Shown here in pieces: positions 52,759 through 63,910 of a stretch of 64,000 bases of DNA (position 1 is the stretch's first letter; each line of letters opens with the position of its first letter). Where the stretch lies: the NCBI RefSeq assembly GCF_030265065.1, contig NC_080395.1:503501-567500 (forward strand), read 5' to 3'. The notes below the pieces were generated by a model that did no database searches, was not told the DNA's origin, and was given only the letters and a program-made list of their open reading frames with translations. The DNA is from Corythoichthys intestinalis. Lineage: Eukaryota > Chordata > Actinopteri > Syngnathiformes > Syngnathidae. The translations under genes and the position numbers were made by a program.

Positions 52759-53079
52759 ATCTTTACCAGTGAATTTGGCATCATTTTCGGACAGAATCGG
52801 TAGGTTTAGCTCAGTAACATCTCCTTCGTATATTATTTCACATTTAGGGACAAACGGGTGGTTGACCCGCCTAGCAACAATTGCTAACGCCTTGAATATT
52901 AATGAGCAAAAGTGACGTGTTGCCTCCAGTACGCCATTGGTAGGAACAAAAACCAGGACTTACAGTGGCCCTTGAGGACCAGTTTGGGCACACCCGCTCT
53001 AGATATTTACACATACATACATTTTTACTATTTTATTTTGATTTGATTTATTCCTCCAATGTTTTTTTGATGTACAGCG

Positions 53080-53480
53080 TTTTCATTCAATTTATGTTCA
53101 GGCATGAAGGGTTTTGGAACTATGACAAAAGTGGTGAATATTTCCACAAAGTGAGCAAATAGCCAAAAGGCCGCGAGCCGGTTCTCGTCAAGGCGAAGGA
53201 GAATTTTGGCAGGATCGCTCACCGCTTCACCTCCTGCAGCGAGGCTGACCTCCGAGGAGCTTTCGGGGGAAGTCGAACGCGCTAATGAACGACACGCCCG
53301 CCAGCGCTTACTACTTATTAATCATCATTTTTTACACATGGTTACAACTGAGAATTAACTTTTGGTCTTCTCCGCACACTGAAAACTCCAAGTTTCGGAC
53401 TTTGAAGGTTGATTTTCGTGTGGGGAATAAGCTTCAGTCAAAACTTTTACATTTTCCATAGAAATATTTAGCAGAGGGAT
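53080..53480. other. Candidate conserved non-coding island
   Basis: Contains GGGTTTTGGAACTATGAC, GTGAATATTTCCACAAAGTG, CTCCTGCAGCGAGGCTG and CTACTTATTAATCATCATTT. Non-repetitive with no exon. A GACGTC-type repeat follows at 53490-53545. Confidence 0.4.
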
Positions 53481-53545
53481 AACACTCTCCCGCTTGACAT
53501 GAATTAGACGTCTCGTGCTGTCAATGGCAGCCAATAAGTTGAGCA

Positions 53546-54484
53546 GTGACTGACCGACCGAGCTATGGTAGGAGTTATTTTATATTCAAGTTATATGCAG
53601 TCATTTCGTACTACAACAAAATGAATATATTTTTTTCAGTACACTATTGGCATCAGCCGATACTACACACTCAAAAAAATGGTAACGCAAGCAACATTAG
53701 GAAGCCGTGGAAGAAAAAAGTCCAAAATGTCGGCTTCTTCCTGCTCTCTCCAGTAAAAGGAAAACAAAAAACAAAAATTCCAGACTCTTTGGTCCGTGAC
53801 CTGGAGACGAACTCTGCAGCTTCACTTTCACCAAATAAACCTTCTCATCTCCTTCACACCTGATTCTTTTTTTCTTTCGGTTTCCAGGACATTCTTTTCA
53901 CGCTTTTGTTTTTACGAGAGACGTCAATCATCCGGCCTAAATTTGTTTTCCAGGCACGACCGCACAGTTCGCTTCAATTTAGTCCAGTCAGCAATAATAT
54001 AAGCGTAAGTATCTGTAAAATCTTTGACATGAGTCCGATTCCATTTTATAAAGATACAAGATTTTCAATTCAATACAAAGACGATATCTATCAAACTTTC
54101 TATTGATATTTTACATGCTTATCGTCTCCATCGCCTTGTATAGACCTGTTCTTTCAATGCAAATTTTGGCCAGCAGATGGCACCAAATTTACGCTGATTT
54201 GGGACGTTGATTGGAATGATTCCCTATGCCATAGCAGTACCACCAATCAACCTCAAGATGTCCCTAGCTCTACTCAATAGGCAGCAAATTGGCTCCCCCT
54301 GCTACTCGTATATGAATAATGCATGTAAGACAAATGAAAATAGCAACACAATCAATCGTAATTCATTTATTATGAACGATATGATGCTAACTTACTATAA
54401 CTGCAGTCTCAAAAGTCAAACCTAAAAGTCACAAGTATGACTAGATAATTATATATCTTTACATATGAGCAAAAATGCTAATGC
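53546..54484. other. Gap, nothing firmly recognised
   Basis: A plus-strand 105-codon frame at 53546-53863 has no recognisable motif. 53960-54120 and 54190-54430 are unique AT-rich DNA. Confidence 0.35.
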
Positions 54485-55476
54485 TACTGTGCCAGTGGTG
54501 GATGAAGAACGCATCTTTTTTTTTTTTTTTTACCTAAATAAAAGTACAGGTACAGGTGCAAAAAATTACTTAAGTACGTTTGTAAGAAAAAAATGCACTC
54601 AAGTAAACGTGCAAAATTAGGTATTTTCTCCCGATGTAAAAACTTAATTCACGTATGTTTATATATTATATACTGTATATATATCTATATATATCTATAT
54701 ATATATATATATGGCGGAAAACACAGACCAGACTGAAAAAGCAGTTTCTGCTCTTGCACTCCTCTTTAAAAGAGTATACTTTAGTATGCTGTATTTTAGG
54801 CCAAAACAACTGCTGTGTTTGATAGAACAATATGTCTATATGCTGCCATAGCAGATTCATGGCGCATTAAGCCCCCAAACTATTTTTAATTTGTCTGTTT
54901 TACCTTAAAAACGTCCGTTTACAGACGTCGCGCAACCGCTTTTGTTTCAACCTAGCACTAAAAAGAAGTAATTATATTTTTTTATTCAAAATGTCAGCTT
55001 AGAATCATTAATTTATGTCTAATATTTAGTTTAAAAAAAAAAAAAAAAAAGACAAAAAAAAAATCACTCGCATATTTTAAACAAATTACGTCACAATGAA
55101 AAATATGGCGTCTGTAAAAAAGTCACGGATATCTACCTTATAACTAATACTTAATTGTATTTTTTTTGTTACTGTCACATTTTCCCCGATATGTTAGATG
55201 ATAAATAATCGATCCAAACAAAGAAGATTTGAAGAAAAACATTTAAAAGGGTAAATATATGAAAAAGAACATCTCAACCACTACTTGTTGTCTGCGATTT
55301 CTGCATCGCGACCCTTGTTATATCACCACGTTTCACCCATAAAAAAAAAAAAAAAATCCAGCTGTGGCCATTCACAGGTGTGTCTTGACACTCGGTGATA
55401 CATGCTACATCGGGTTTGGTTTTTGGATCAAAACATGGTATGTACGCGATAATATCTCGTTATGAAATATATGAAA

Positions 55477-55478
<2 letters not shown>

Positions 55479-55525
<47 letters not shown>

Positions 55526-55590
55526 TTTTTCATTTCATAATTATATATATATTTATATATTCATTTCATATTTATATATATATTTATATA
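55479..55590. repeat. AT-rich microsatellite
   Basis: (TA)n/(ATATATTT)n tract. It truncates the right end of the third TGGCGGAAAAC MITE copy. Open frames across it are artefacts. Confidence 0.9.
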
Positions 55591-55592
55591 TA

Positions 55593-55987
55593 AGGGCTGT
55601 CAAATGATTTATATTTTTAATCGAATTAGTCACAGCTTAAAAATTAATTAATCGCAATTAATCGCAATTCAAACCATCCCTAAAATATGCCATATTTTTC
55701 TGTAAATTATTGTTGGAATGGAAAGATAAGACAAGACGGATATATACATTCAACACACTGTACATAAGTATTGTATTTGTTTATTATAACAATAAATCCA
55801 CAAGACAGCATTAACATTAACATTCTTTCTGTGAAAGGGATCCACGGATAGAAAGACTTGTAATTCTTAAAAGATAAATGTGAGTACAAGTTATAGTAAC
55901 CGCGCATGCGTTGTGTTAAATATTTTAATGTGATTATTTAAAAAAAATTAATTACCGCCCGTTAACGCGTTAATTTTGACAGCCCTA
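55593..55987. mobile_element. TTAACG-type hAT MITE, inverted partial copy
   Basis: Begins AGGGCTGTCAAATG and ends GTTAACGCGTTAATTTTGAC followed by AGCCCTA. In inverse orientation to 47171-47779, with internal deletion of the CTCTGCTGGCGC region. Confidence 0.75.
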
Positions 55988-57089
55988 ATAATGTTAGGGA
56001 AGTCCTCAATCCGATTACGTAATCGGAAATGAGGCTGATCAGGCCGTTTTTTTAGAGGATCTGAATCGGGTGAAAAGGATTGGGATCATTTTTGATATTT
56101 TAAGGGCTAAAAAGTCACAAAATAATCCAGACATACAATGGCATAGCCTAAAGAAACCAACATTTATATGTTTTATACTCCGCAACACTCCTGCAAAAAG
56201 CAGAAGAGGAAGTACAATACTGTAAACATTACAGTACTGTAACATGTTTGGAACTTTTGTTTAAAAGAAAAAAAAAAAAAAAAAAAATCAGTATCTGATC
56301 GGGACTTGGTATCAGCAGATTTTCAAAATTGGGTCGCAAAAATATGGGATTGGGACATCCATATACATGCAGAGATCTGAATCAACATTGAAAGAAAGAA
56401 CCAGAAAATTCATGGACTGCTCAGTTTTATTTAAAATGGAGAAAACAAGCAAGAAATTGACTACACTGTAAACAGAAGCTTAACAAGCTCAAAAGCTCCA
56501 AAACTTAGCTTGGATTGCAAGCAAGTATCAGGTGCATACCGCCACCTACTGTACAAGAGTGTGCAGCGCCCATCTGAAAGCTACACTGTTTTTGGTCAAT
56601 ATCTTTTTCACCTGCCTAATTTTGCTTGCACTGGTGACACTGCCTCTAGTGCTCAGTTATGTTGCAGTCGCAAGGGGCTTATCGATTGCACCGAAGGCAT
56701 GAAAACGAAACTTTCAATTAACAATGAGAAAAAAAAACGAAAACAAACAAAAGTTTGAAAAGTAGTGGAGTACAGATTCGTGCTGTTGAATGTAGTGAAG
56801 TAAAAAGTAAAGTATAGATACACAAAAATGTACTTTTACTCCATGACATTCCACCACTGGCTAAAGCGATAGCTGGTTTGAACCTACCAATTGATTTATC
56901 TCAGCATTACCAATGGAATATGGATCCACAACTTGTTAACTCCTGTTCATTAAAATTTTAGGATCACGACAACAGTATTTCCTATTGGTTTTTCTACTTT
57001 TTGTTCATGGAGTCAGCTCACTTCAAATTTAAGGGTTCCGACTATGGGTGCGGTCCACCGAGAACTGGAAATTGCCAACCTAGAGCAAG

Positions 57090-57455
57090 TGTCGAGATAG
57101 TATAAGGAAGGCGCACGCCAGGGACGGTGAGGGTTTGTGATCTTGGAAAGGTTGGCGATTTCCTAATTATCTTGTTAACTAAGAGCAGCCCACCCGGGGG
57201 GATTGCTCTTAAACGAAGATTTGCCAGGAGAACGGGTCAGAGCGGAAACGCCGGGAAATCCTGTTTACATTTACATAATCATATCGTCTCCGCTTGTTGC
57301 GAGCGGGAAGGAGCTCGCGATGAAGGGCTGTGGGCGGGGGTCTTCTCGTGTCCTCCTTCTTCTCTTTGTCTTAAATGTGATGCCAGGCTTGGCGTTGGCG
57401 TCGCCCGGTCTCCTTTTGAAATGGAGTGCCAGAACCTCCAGAGCCTCTTAACTCT
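57090..57455. other. Candidate conserved non-coding island
   Basis: GATTTCCTAATTATCTTG, TGTTTACATTTACATAATC and GGGGGGATTGCTCTTAAACG are non-repetitive. The 164-codon plus frame starting 57127 runs on into a GACGTC-type repeat (57470-57620) and has no family resemblance, so it is treated as chance. Confidence 0.35.
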
Positions 57456-57459
57456 CTCA

Positions 57460-57655
57460 AAGCTGTTTTATCTTGATAGACGTCCAATCGTCCTGGGAAT
57501 TTCAAAGCGTTTAAATCGCCCCTCCCAGTCTGAATGGATTGGACGTCTAACGCCGTCAATAGCACTGAAATATGCTCCCAGTTTAAATTGGATGTCTAGT
57601 ATTTTTGTCAATGGGCAATAAGTAAATTTTGGTCACTTTCGTCTTCCTTTTAGAC
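57460..57655. repeat. GACGTC-type repeats
   Basis: GATAGACGTCCAATCGTCC, CTGAATGGATTGGACGTC, AACGCCGTCAATAGC and TTTTGTCAATGGGC: two adjoining units, with a TTTTGGTCACTTTCGTC phrase after them. Confidence 0.65.
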
Positions 57656-59001
57656 TACCTAAAATCGTTTGAAAAAATGAGGACACCCCATGAAATATTC
57701 AGTTCTATATTAGGCAATGTTCACATAGCAATGTCTGATCTTGGTTTTCTCTATCACTGGAAAAAAAAGTGATTTAATTTTAGGTAAACAACAAAAATGA
57801 ACATTGCTTTACTCATTAAACCAAACATAGCAACAAAAATGCATATTCTAACTGAGGAAAAAGTTAGGACACCCTACCACCTATTAGCTAGTGTTACCCC
57901 CTTTAGCCGAAATAATTTCAGTGAGACACTTTTATAGCTATCTACCAGTCTTTGACATCGGTCTGAAAAAAGGTTGCCCCACTCCTCACATGTTCCTTAA
58001 CCATCCTCTGATACAAAATAGAATTCATTATGGATTCTATGATGGTGAGGTGGCCAGGTCCTGCTGCAGTAAAACATCCCCAAACCACTACCATGCTTCA
58101 CAGTTGGTATGAGGTTCTTTTCCTGGAATGCTGTAGCAGGTTTACGCCAAACATGTCCTCTGTTCTGGTGTCCAAATAATGAATTTTACATTCATCTGTC
58201 CAAAGAACATCATTGCAGAAGTCCTGGTCTTTGTCTACATTCACTCTGGCAAACTTATGGCTGGCCTCCATGTTCTTATTGGAGAGCAATGCTTTCCTCC
58301 TTGCACACCTCCCGTGAAGGTTAAAATTGTGAAGTCTTTTCCTGATTGTACAGGCATGCACTTTCACATCAACAGTAGCAAGAGCCTGCTGTGATGACAT
58401 TTTAGGGTTTTTGGAGACTTCTTTTAACATCTTGCGGTCTTCTCTCAGGGTGAAATTGCTTGTACGGCCAGACCTGGGCATGTTGCCAGTTGTTTTGAAT
58501 GTCCTGCACTTGTAGACTCCTTTCTAGATAGTAGAATGGCTGATTTGATATTCTTTTGAGATCTTTTGAGATCCCTTACCAGACTCAAAAGTGTCTACAA
58601 TCTTCTTTCTGTAGGCCTCAGACAGCTTCTTTGATCTCACCATAGTGTTTTCTCTCACTTCAACAGTCAGTCACTGTTGAAAGTATTCTGCGTTGAGGAG
58701 TGGAGCTAACTTTTTTCAGACTTCAAAGACTGGTAGATGGTGTCTCACTGAAGTTATTTCAGCCAAAGGGGGTAACACTAGCTATTAGGTGGTAGGGTGT
58801 CCTCACTTTTTCCTCAGTTAGAATATGCATTTTTGTTGATATATTTGGCTTAATGATGAAAACAATGTTACATTTTGTTGTTTACCTACATTTAAATCCA
58901 CTTTCTTTTCCAGAGACAAAGAAAAACAAGATCAAATATTGAACATTTCTTAATAAAGAACTGAATATTTAATGGGGTGTCTTAATTTTTTCACGTGACT
59001 G
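57656..59001 (-). mobile_element. Tc1/mariner transposon, internally deleted
   Basis: The right end (ACGTGACTGTA) is followed by TA at 59002-59003; the left is degraded (TACCTAAAATCG). Long inverted arms share GGACACCCCATGAAATATTC / GAATATTTAATGGGGTGTC and the inner AGGGTGTCC(T)(A/C)AC with CCTAATAGCTAGTG. It encodes the N-terminal half of a transposase on the minus strand. Confidence 0.88.
58098..58643 (-). pseudogene. Tc1 transposase, N-terminal half
   Basis: From ATG at 58643-58641 the frame reads MVRSKKLSEAYRKKIVDTFE and YQISHSTI, an in-frame TAG, then continues MPRSGRTSNFTLREDRKM, a second HTH region, and WTDECKIHYLD with the first catalytic Asp. It then loses frame after TRTEDMFG. The segment with the second Asp (D-N-D-P-K) and the Glu (NP-x-ENLW) is absent, apparently removed by an internal deletion. 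Incapable of catalysis. Confidence 0.85.
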
Positions 59002-59003
59002 TA

Positions 59004-59400
59004 CGTGTCACTTCCTGCACATTTTGAAGCATTCCGGTGTCACTTCCTCTACATTTTCAATCATTTCCTGTTGATTTTAGGGCATTTATGGGTCGCTTCC
59101 TAAAGTATCTGGGCCTTTTTCAGCTGATTTCCTGTTGAGGTTTTCCTATAAGAAATCAATTGTTGGAAATATAAACTAATTTGGTCAGATTTTGGTGGAA
59201 TCATACTTTTATGGCAATCCAACTTTAGTGCTCCTTCATCGGGCGTCAATGGCCGTCAATGGCAATGATACATGATCACCCACGGCTGGGTCCCAGCGGA
59301 AATGGATTAAATGTCTGTCCCTGCCACTGGCAGTGAATGAGTTTATGGAAAAAAAGATTAAAATTGGAAGCAAAGTCCAAAGAAAATGAATTTTCTCAGC
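59004..59400. repeat. CACTTCCTGTTGATTTT phrases and a GACGTC-type repeat
   Basis: Four to five inexact copies of GTCACTTCCTnnACATTTTG at 59005-59130, then GGGCGTCAATGGCCGTCAATGG and CCACTGGCAGTGAATGAG at 59235-59345. The association of these two sequence types recurs through the window. Confidence 0.55.
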
Positions 59401-59404
59401 GAGG

Positions 59405-59765
59405 AAACTTCCCTCAATTCATTTCATATTTATTGTCCTGCAAATGAATAAAAGAACACATTGTGAATCTCGATCCGACTTCCTGCCCTCCAATCGGGAA
59501 CGGTGTCCCCGAAGAATGACTTCCCCGCCCGCCTCGCACGTGCGTTTCCCACAATGCACTTTGCTCCCCGTTTGATCTCGCCGCAACGCAAACAAAAGCG
59601 TCGGGGAAATGTTTTGACAGCCGCCCGCCTCGCTCCGAACGGAGCCTTCTCCCGTGCCGCTTAATTTCATTTTATTCGGACTTTTTGTTTACGCGTCGGT
59701 ATGCGCGCGTCAAACAAAAACGGACGAGCGGTCGCGGCGGCGCTTTGGATTCCCAGGCCGGATGT
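59405..59765. other. CpG-rich, non-repetitive island
   Basis: CCCCGCCCGCCTCGCACG, GACAGCCGCCCGCCTCGC and GAGCGGTCGCGGCGGCGC in an otherwise AT-rich region, with TTAATTTCATTTTATTCGG. Possibly a CpG-island regulatory element; an unsplit frame on the minus strand (59419-59670) shows no known motif. Confidence 0.35.
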
Positions 59766-60594
59766 AAACACATGGGTTGAGTGACCTTACCATGACTGAA
59801 AATTGTTAAAAAAAAAGTGGAAAAAGAAGGAAAGATGATCGTGAGACATCCAGTTATCTTAATTCGGATGAGATTATCACTAGTAGTGATAGTCTCGCGC
59901 CATCAATGGCAGGCAATGAGGAAAATGCAAAAGCTTTGATATTGATCAATTTTATGAATTGGTTGTGAAATAAGCAAGTTATGAGTCAATTTGACTGTCA
60001 ATGCATTGACTCTGATGGGAACGTCGCCCCTCACAACATGGCCGATCTGAGGCCATGTTGCTAGGTGCGACGAAAGGTCTTTTCAACCTTCTGCAATTTA
60101 AATTCACAGCAGAATGATGATTGGATGCCACATGATTGGATCTTTATCATCCCCAATGGCACTGAAAGGATTCATCCAAAAGTTTATTCATTCGCTGCTG
60201 CCAGGCCTCCCACTTCAAGTAAATTGGACATTTACATATTAGTGTCAATGGCAGTCAGTGAGTTAAAGCGGGGTCTGACCGAACTGTGATAGCAATTACT
60301 TTAAATTCAAGTCAGTATGAAAAAAAAAAAAGGGGGTGATATCGTTAAGTATCGGCATCGGCTGATATCACACAGCTCGGTATCGATAGTGAGAGGCAAA
60401 AAAATGATTTTGCTGTAACACAACACAATACTAATCCAAACCAAAACCAAGAGCAAAAACCTTTAAATAATTGAATTTGTCATTTCCTTCTTCATCCCCC
60501 CCAACGATTTATTAAAATTTGTTTAATTCATTTTTTGAAGTTTTAATTAAAAAAAAAATAATATATATTTTTTAAAATTTAGGAGTGATATATA
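59766..60594. repeat. GACGTC-type repeat copies and AT-rich DNA
   Basis: 59870-59920 (CTCGCGCCATCAATGGCAGG), 60120-60270 (GCCACATGATTGG, TCGCTGCTGCCAGGCC, ATGGCAGTCAGTGAGTTAA), and an imperfect palindrome CATGGCCGATCTGAGGCCATG at 60038-60058. The rest is AT-rich with no gene. Confidence 0.45.
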
Positions 60595-61330
60595 CAGGTA
60601 GTCCTCGGGTTACGGCGTACCTGACTTATGTGATTTTGACTCTACGACGTGAAGTCTTGGCCGCGATTTTGTCTCCAGGCGTTTTTTTTTTGTGTAGTCG
60701 TGTAAAAAGTACCTGATTGTACCTCACAGTATCTTATTTTTGACTCTACTTTGTTAATATGATGTGTTCTGTCCTCACAAACAGCAAACAAGGCAACTGT
60801 GATTTTTGAAGCTTTTGACTTCCGTAACGTTTGGCGTTTGTAAAGGTATAACGCACATATGTAGGCTACACTTATGTTTAAAACGACACATATTTTAACA
60901 ATAAACCAATTGACACTAAAAAAATTGGAGTTCAAACGTCCATCTACTCTGATCAATATATAAAATTAGTAGATCACTTAAGTCTAACTTGCCTAACAAA
61001 AGCCACTAGCTTAAATGCTACGAATGCTAATTGTATTTACAATTCTCATAGCGAATCACTCACACATAACTCCACAAACTGTAGCTCTAAACTTAATGAC
61101 AAATGCATACACAAACAAATATTAGCTGAAACAACTTACAGCCTCCATGTTAGATGAGAGTGTGCTCCTCCGTCATATGGCGACAGTCCAGCCTGACCCG
61201 AAGCTGCCACCGGAGGGCAGTGTATTTTCCATCATTAAACAAAGTACAATACAGTACTTTCAAACAAACAATTATTTTGAGATTTAGGCGTACTTCAAGG
61301 GTTCATTCCGACTTGTGCGGAATTTTATTT
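60595..61330. mobile_element. pogo/Tigger-like element (CAGGTAGTCC family), second copy
   Basis: Starts TACAGGTAGTCCTCGGG. Inside are CCTCACAGTATCTTATTTTTG and GCGAATCACTCACACATAAC, both inverse of phrases at 21640-22020. It ends near TTCAAGGGTTCATTCCGAC. Opposite orientation to the TP53INP-intron copy. Confidence 0.6.
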
Positions 61331-61690
61331 TTTTTTAGAAAATTCTTTTTCACTCATTATTATTGAAATAATTGATGTTTCCCTCCAAAATGAATCTTTC
61401 AATGATTTCATTTATTTCAATTATTTATGTATCTTTATTGCCATTGCCAAACACATGGGGACTTTTGCTTCTTAAATCTTTATATAACATTCATATAGGG
61501 CAAAGGTCTCAAACTTGTGGCCTAGGGGCCAATCACAGCCCACGGGACCATATTCCATTTGACATCCAGTTGGTTAAACAAGACTCTTTCTGCCGTGACG
61601 ACTTGATCCAAAAGATGAAAATTCCTTTAAGTACCAGATCGATTGTGACATCAGATCACGAAACCCCCAAAATCTCGATCAGAGCTAAGT
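61331..61690. other. Gap with a partial GTCTCAAACTTGTGGCC repeat
   Basis: 61500-61570 reads GCAAAGGTCTCAAACTTGTGG and GGGGCCAATCACAGCCC, a fragment of a common fish hAT MITE. A 106-codon frame spanning it is not considered real. Confidence 0.45.
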
Positions 61691-61694
61691 AAGA

Positions 61695-62170
61695 GCAACC
61701 TCTTCCTGAACTCCCGTTTTAGCCGCACCGATCCATAGGCTTTCCCTTTAGTTCCCGTCTGCCTTTTTTTGTTGTTTTTCGACTTCGGTCGTGAGAACGG
61801 CGCGCGGTAAACGGCGGGAAAAGAGTACCTGGATTAGTAGCCATTGACAAATAACCTCGGTGATGGACGCCGGCTCGCCGGCTTCAAAGCGTCTCCGAAG
61901 AGATTAGTCCGACTTGTTATCGGCGTCGGGGAGATGTGTTTAAAGTCACATTGATTTATTGAGAGATTCCCCAATAGCGTCGGCGCTCTCGTGTCATGTG
62001 AACGCGCGCTTCAAATAAATTACACCGCCTGATGTTGCCTTAAGAGAAGAAAACGCTTCGTTCGACCGGGGGCCGCTTTGTTACCCCGGCGAGAGGAAAA
62101 ATAGGCATCACAACTCCATCAGAGAAAGAAAGGACATCTGCCGGCTGTGAGAAACGTTAGCTTTTCAACA
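61695..62170. other. Candidate conserved non-coding island
   Basis: Long non-repetitive stretch with TACCTGGATTAGTAGCCATTG, AGAGATTAGTCCGACTTG, GTCACATTGATTTATTGAG and CGCTTCAAATAAATTACACC. This is the best example of conserved-element texture in the window. No open exon. Confidence 0.42.
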
Positions 62171-62179
62171 TTTTCGTTC

Positions 62180-62530
62180 CGTCTGACAATGATAGATGTC
62201 CAACCATCCTTCTGCTATGGATTGAAATTAGTTCATCACTAGTTCACGTCCGGTCCATTTTTTGTTGAGACCAGTAAATATGCCAGTACAATAATACAAT
62301 CTACTAAAAACTCTGCCGATATCATTTGATAACTGTTGTGTTCGCCGTTTGGGTGATTATCTTTCTTACAAAGGTTGACCAGCCCATATATCAGGTCGAT
62401 CAAAGGACTTTTTACAAGATTAGCCCATGTTAGGGGTGTCAAATGTATGGCCCGCGGGCCGGAAGCGCCTAGGGCAGGGGTGTCAAATGTGCGGTCCACT
62501 GGTCAGAAGTGGCCCACCGACAGGGTTGTT
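62180..62530. repeat. GACGTC-type repeat and GGGGTGTCAAATGTATGG fragments
   Basis: 62185-62260 is a diverged repeat unit. 62430-62470 and 62475-62520 are two adjacent GGGGTGTCAAATG/GGCCCGCGGGCC MITE ends. Confidence 0.5.
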
Positions 62531-63250
62531 TTCGTCAGCGATGAAGATAACGAAAATATTTGATCAATGAACAATTTGTTCATGACGATGACGTCACGAT
62601 GATGCGCTAAAACATGACGAGACGAGATGAAAATTTGCCATCATAAGTTCCCATTGTGTGATATTTTCCTATCGTATGTGTAGTTAGCACGCATCTTAGG
62701 AGGGTTTGTTCGTGTCACTCATGTGACGTGCTGCGCCTCCCTCCGACCCTTCCGAGTGAGCGCGTGCCCATTCCAGGCTCCTTTTGTGAAACATGTGTTG
62801 GCTGTTGCTAGGTAAGTTTTGTTTTCTTATCTTGGCTATGCTATGTTGCTTTAGCCTTTAAAGATCTGTGCTGAATGATCATCACACACTCTAAACTAAT
62901 TTGTAGCGTTAGCATTATCATTAGCATTTAGCGCGGTGACTCGGTGAGTGTCTTCTTAAACTCTTGGAAAACTTTTTACATACAGTTCGTGGAGTCCAGG
63001 TGAGTTTAAGTAATTACAAATAATGCGCTGTTTTCCTGCTGAGTGTGTATTATCATCATGAAGATGTTGATGTTCTTGTAGACTCTACAATTATGTGCTC
63101 GTATGTCAATGTTCATTCGAAATTGTTGGAAACCTTTTTTTTTTTTTTTTTTGACTTAAACTAGACAAAAACGAACACATTTCTAAATAACTAAAATAGG
63201 ACTAAGACTAAGTATTTTAGTTCAAAAGACTAAGACGAAAATGAATTGGG
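62525..63250. mobile_element. Transposon of the TTTTCGTCAGCGATGAAGAT family
   Basis: The left end GTTTTCGTCAGCGATGAAG and the right end CTAAGACGAAAATGAAT are inverted. Same family as 3430-4285, with GCGTTAGCATTATCATTAGC shared in texture. No frame. Confidence 0.55.
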
Positions 63251-63344
63251 CTACCAAAAACAACAATGCCCGCCAGGGAGTCTATTTTGGCCCGCCGGGT
63301 TGTTCTGTCTAATTGGCATGTTGTAGCTTCTTCATACTGTACAC

Positions 63345-63700
63345 GCACAGTGTTCGTACACCTTTTCATGTCCAAAATCAAGCACTTTTTAAGGACTTTC
63401 AAGACCTGTTTTCCAGTACCTTTTAAACAATATCCCAATGTTTTTTTGTTTTTTTCCCCAATGAGGCAGAAATAAAATATAGTACATTCTCACAAGTATG
63501 TATTTCAAAATGTTCTATGACATCGGAGGCTCGAGAAATTTAGTTGGAAAGGCAAACGGGGTGCTGAGAACCTAACACTTCCAAGCCTTTTCAAGGACTA
63601 TACGGAAAATACAAGCATTTTTTTAAAACCTTGAAAACAAGACCGTAAAATCCAAGCATTTTCAAGGATTTCAAGGACCTGTACAAACCCGGCGTATATA
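63345..63700. mobile_element. MITE with CAAGCACTTTTTAAGGAC words
   Basis: The left end CAGTGTTCGTACACCTTTTC and right end GGACCTGTACAAACCC are inverted. The arms TCAAGCACTTTTTAAGGACT and CCAAGCATTTTCAAGGATTT mirror each other. A common fish MITE. Confidence 0.65.
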
Positions 63701-63759
63701 CAAAATTACATTGGTGCTGTAAAACCGTATAGATTTGCGTGCTTGAGGCCTTGCACTAA

Positions 63760-63910
63760 CGCACTTGGCTCACTTTCATGCCAGCAGTTACAGTCGTTCG
63801 TTCGCCGTCTTCCTGTCAAAATGGATTGGACGTCTAGCACCGTCAATGAGAGCCGATGTGATGACAAGGAAATGACCAAAAACCAATAGGAAGGTAGCCC
63901 GGAAATGCCT
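63760..63910. repeat. GACGTC-type repeat
   Basis: AAATGGATTGGACGTCTAGC, ACCGTCAATGAGAGCC and a following AAATGACCAAAAACCAATAGG phrase. Confidence 0.65.

Larger units (their letters stand above)
52000..52930. mobile_element. ISL2EU-like DNA transposon remnant (THAP gene plus YqaJ-partner gene)
   Basis: The plus strand encodes a THAP domain (52129-52356). The minus strand, converging on it, encodes EELTNDQLKRWLECRGLKKS (52758 downward), the SAP-like start of the YqaJ-type partner protein of these elements. Edges GACTGTGACGTCGCC (left) and AAAAGTGACGTGTTGCC (right) are partly inverted. Far too short for the full genes; an internally deleted copy. Confidence 0.6.
51555..52996. mobile_element. 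hAT-type element hosting a Tc1 fragment and an ISL2EU-like element
   Basis: The perfect 8-bp duplication CTCTAGAT (51547-51554 and 52997-53004) brackets CAGGGGGTCC and GGGCACACCCG. Host sequence of the 27946-28179 family appears at 51870-52000 (TGGATTTCATTCCC, GTAATCGGTTGACTGCAG, CCTCATTGGTTAA) and 52935-52990 (AACAAAAACCAGGACTTAC). Between these are a Tc1-like piece (about 51565-51862, ending GTTTCCATTACTTTGTCC) and an ISL2EU-like element (about 52000-52930). Confidence 0.75.
54493..56859. mobile_element. hAT-type element (CAGTGGTGGATGAAG family), third copy, heavily nested
   Basis: Ends CAGTGGTGGATGAAGAACG (left) and GACATTCCACCACTG (right). The body resumes near 56370-56850 with GTGCATACCGCCACCTACTG as in units A and B. 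Between lie a TGGCGGAAAAC MITE (54712 to about 55440), an AT microsatellite (about 55479-55590), a TTAACG-type hAT (55593-55987) and a GATTACGTAATCGG-type element (about 55995-56365). Confidence 0.7.

Noticed and set aside
55395-55607. Frame rich in Ile/Tyr
   Set aside because: Translation of an AT microsatellite.
57127-57621. 164-codon plus-strand frame
   Set aside because: No recognisable domain, and its last third is translated GACGTC-type repeat.
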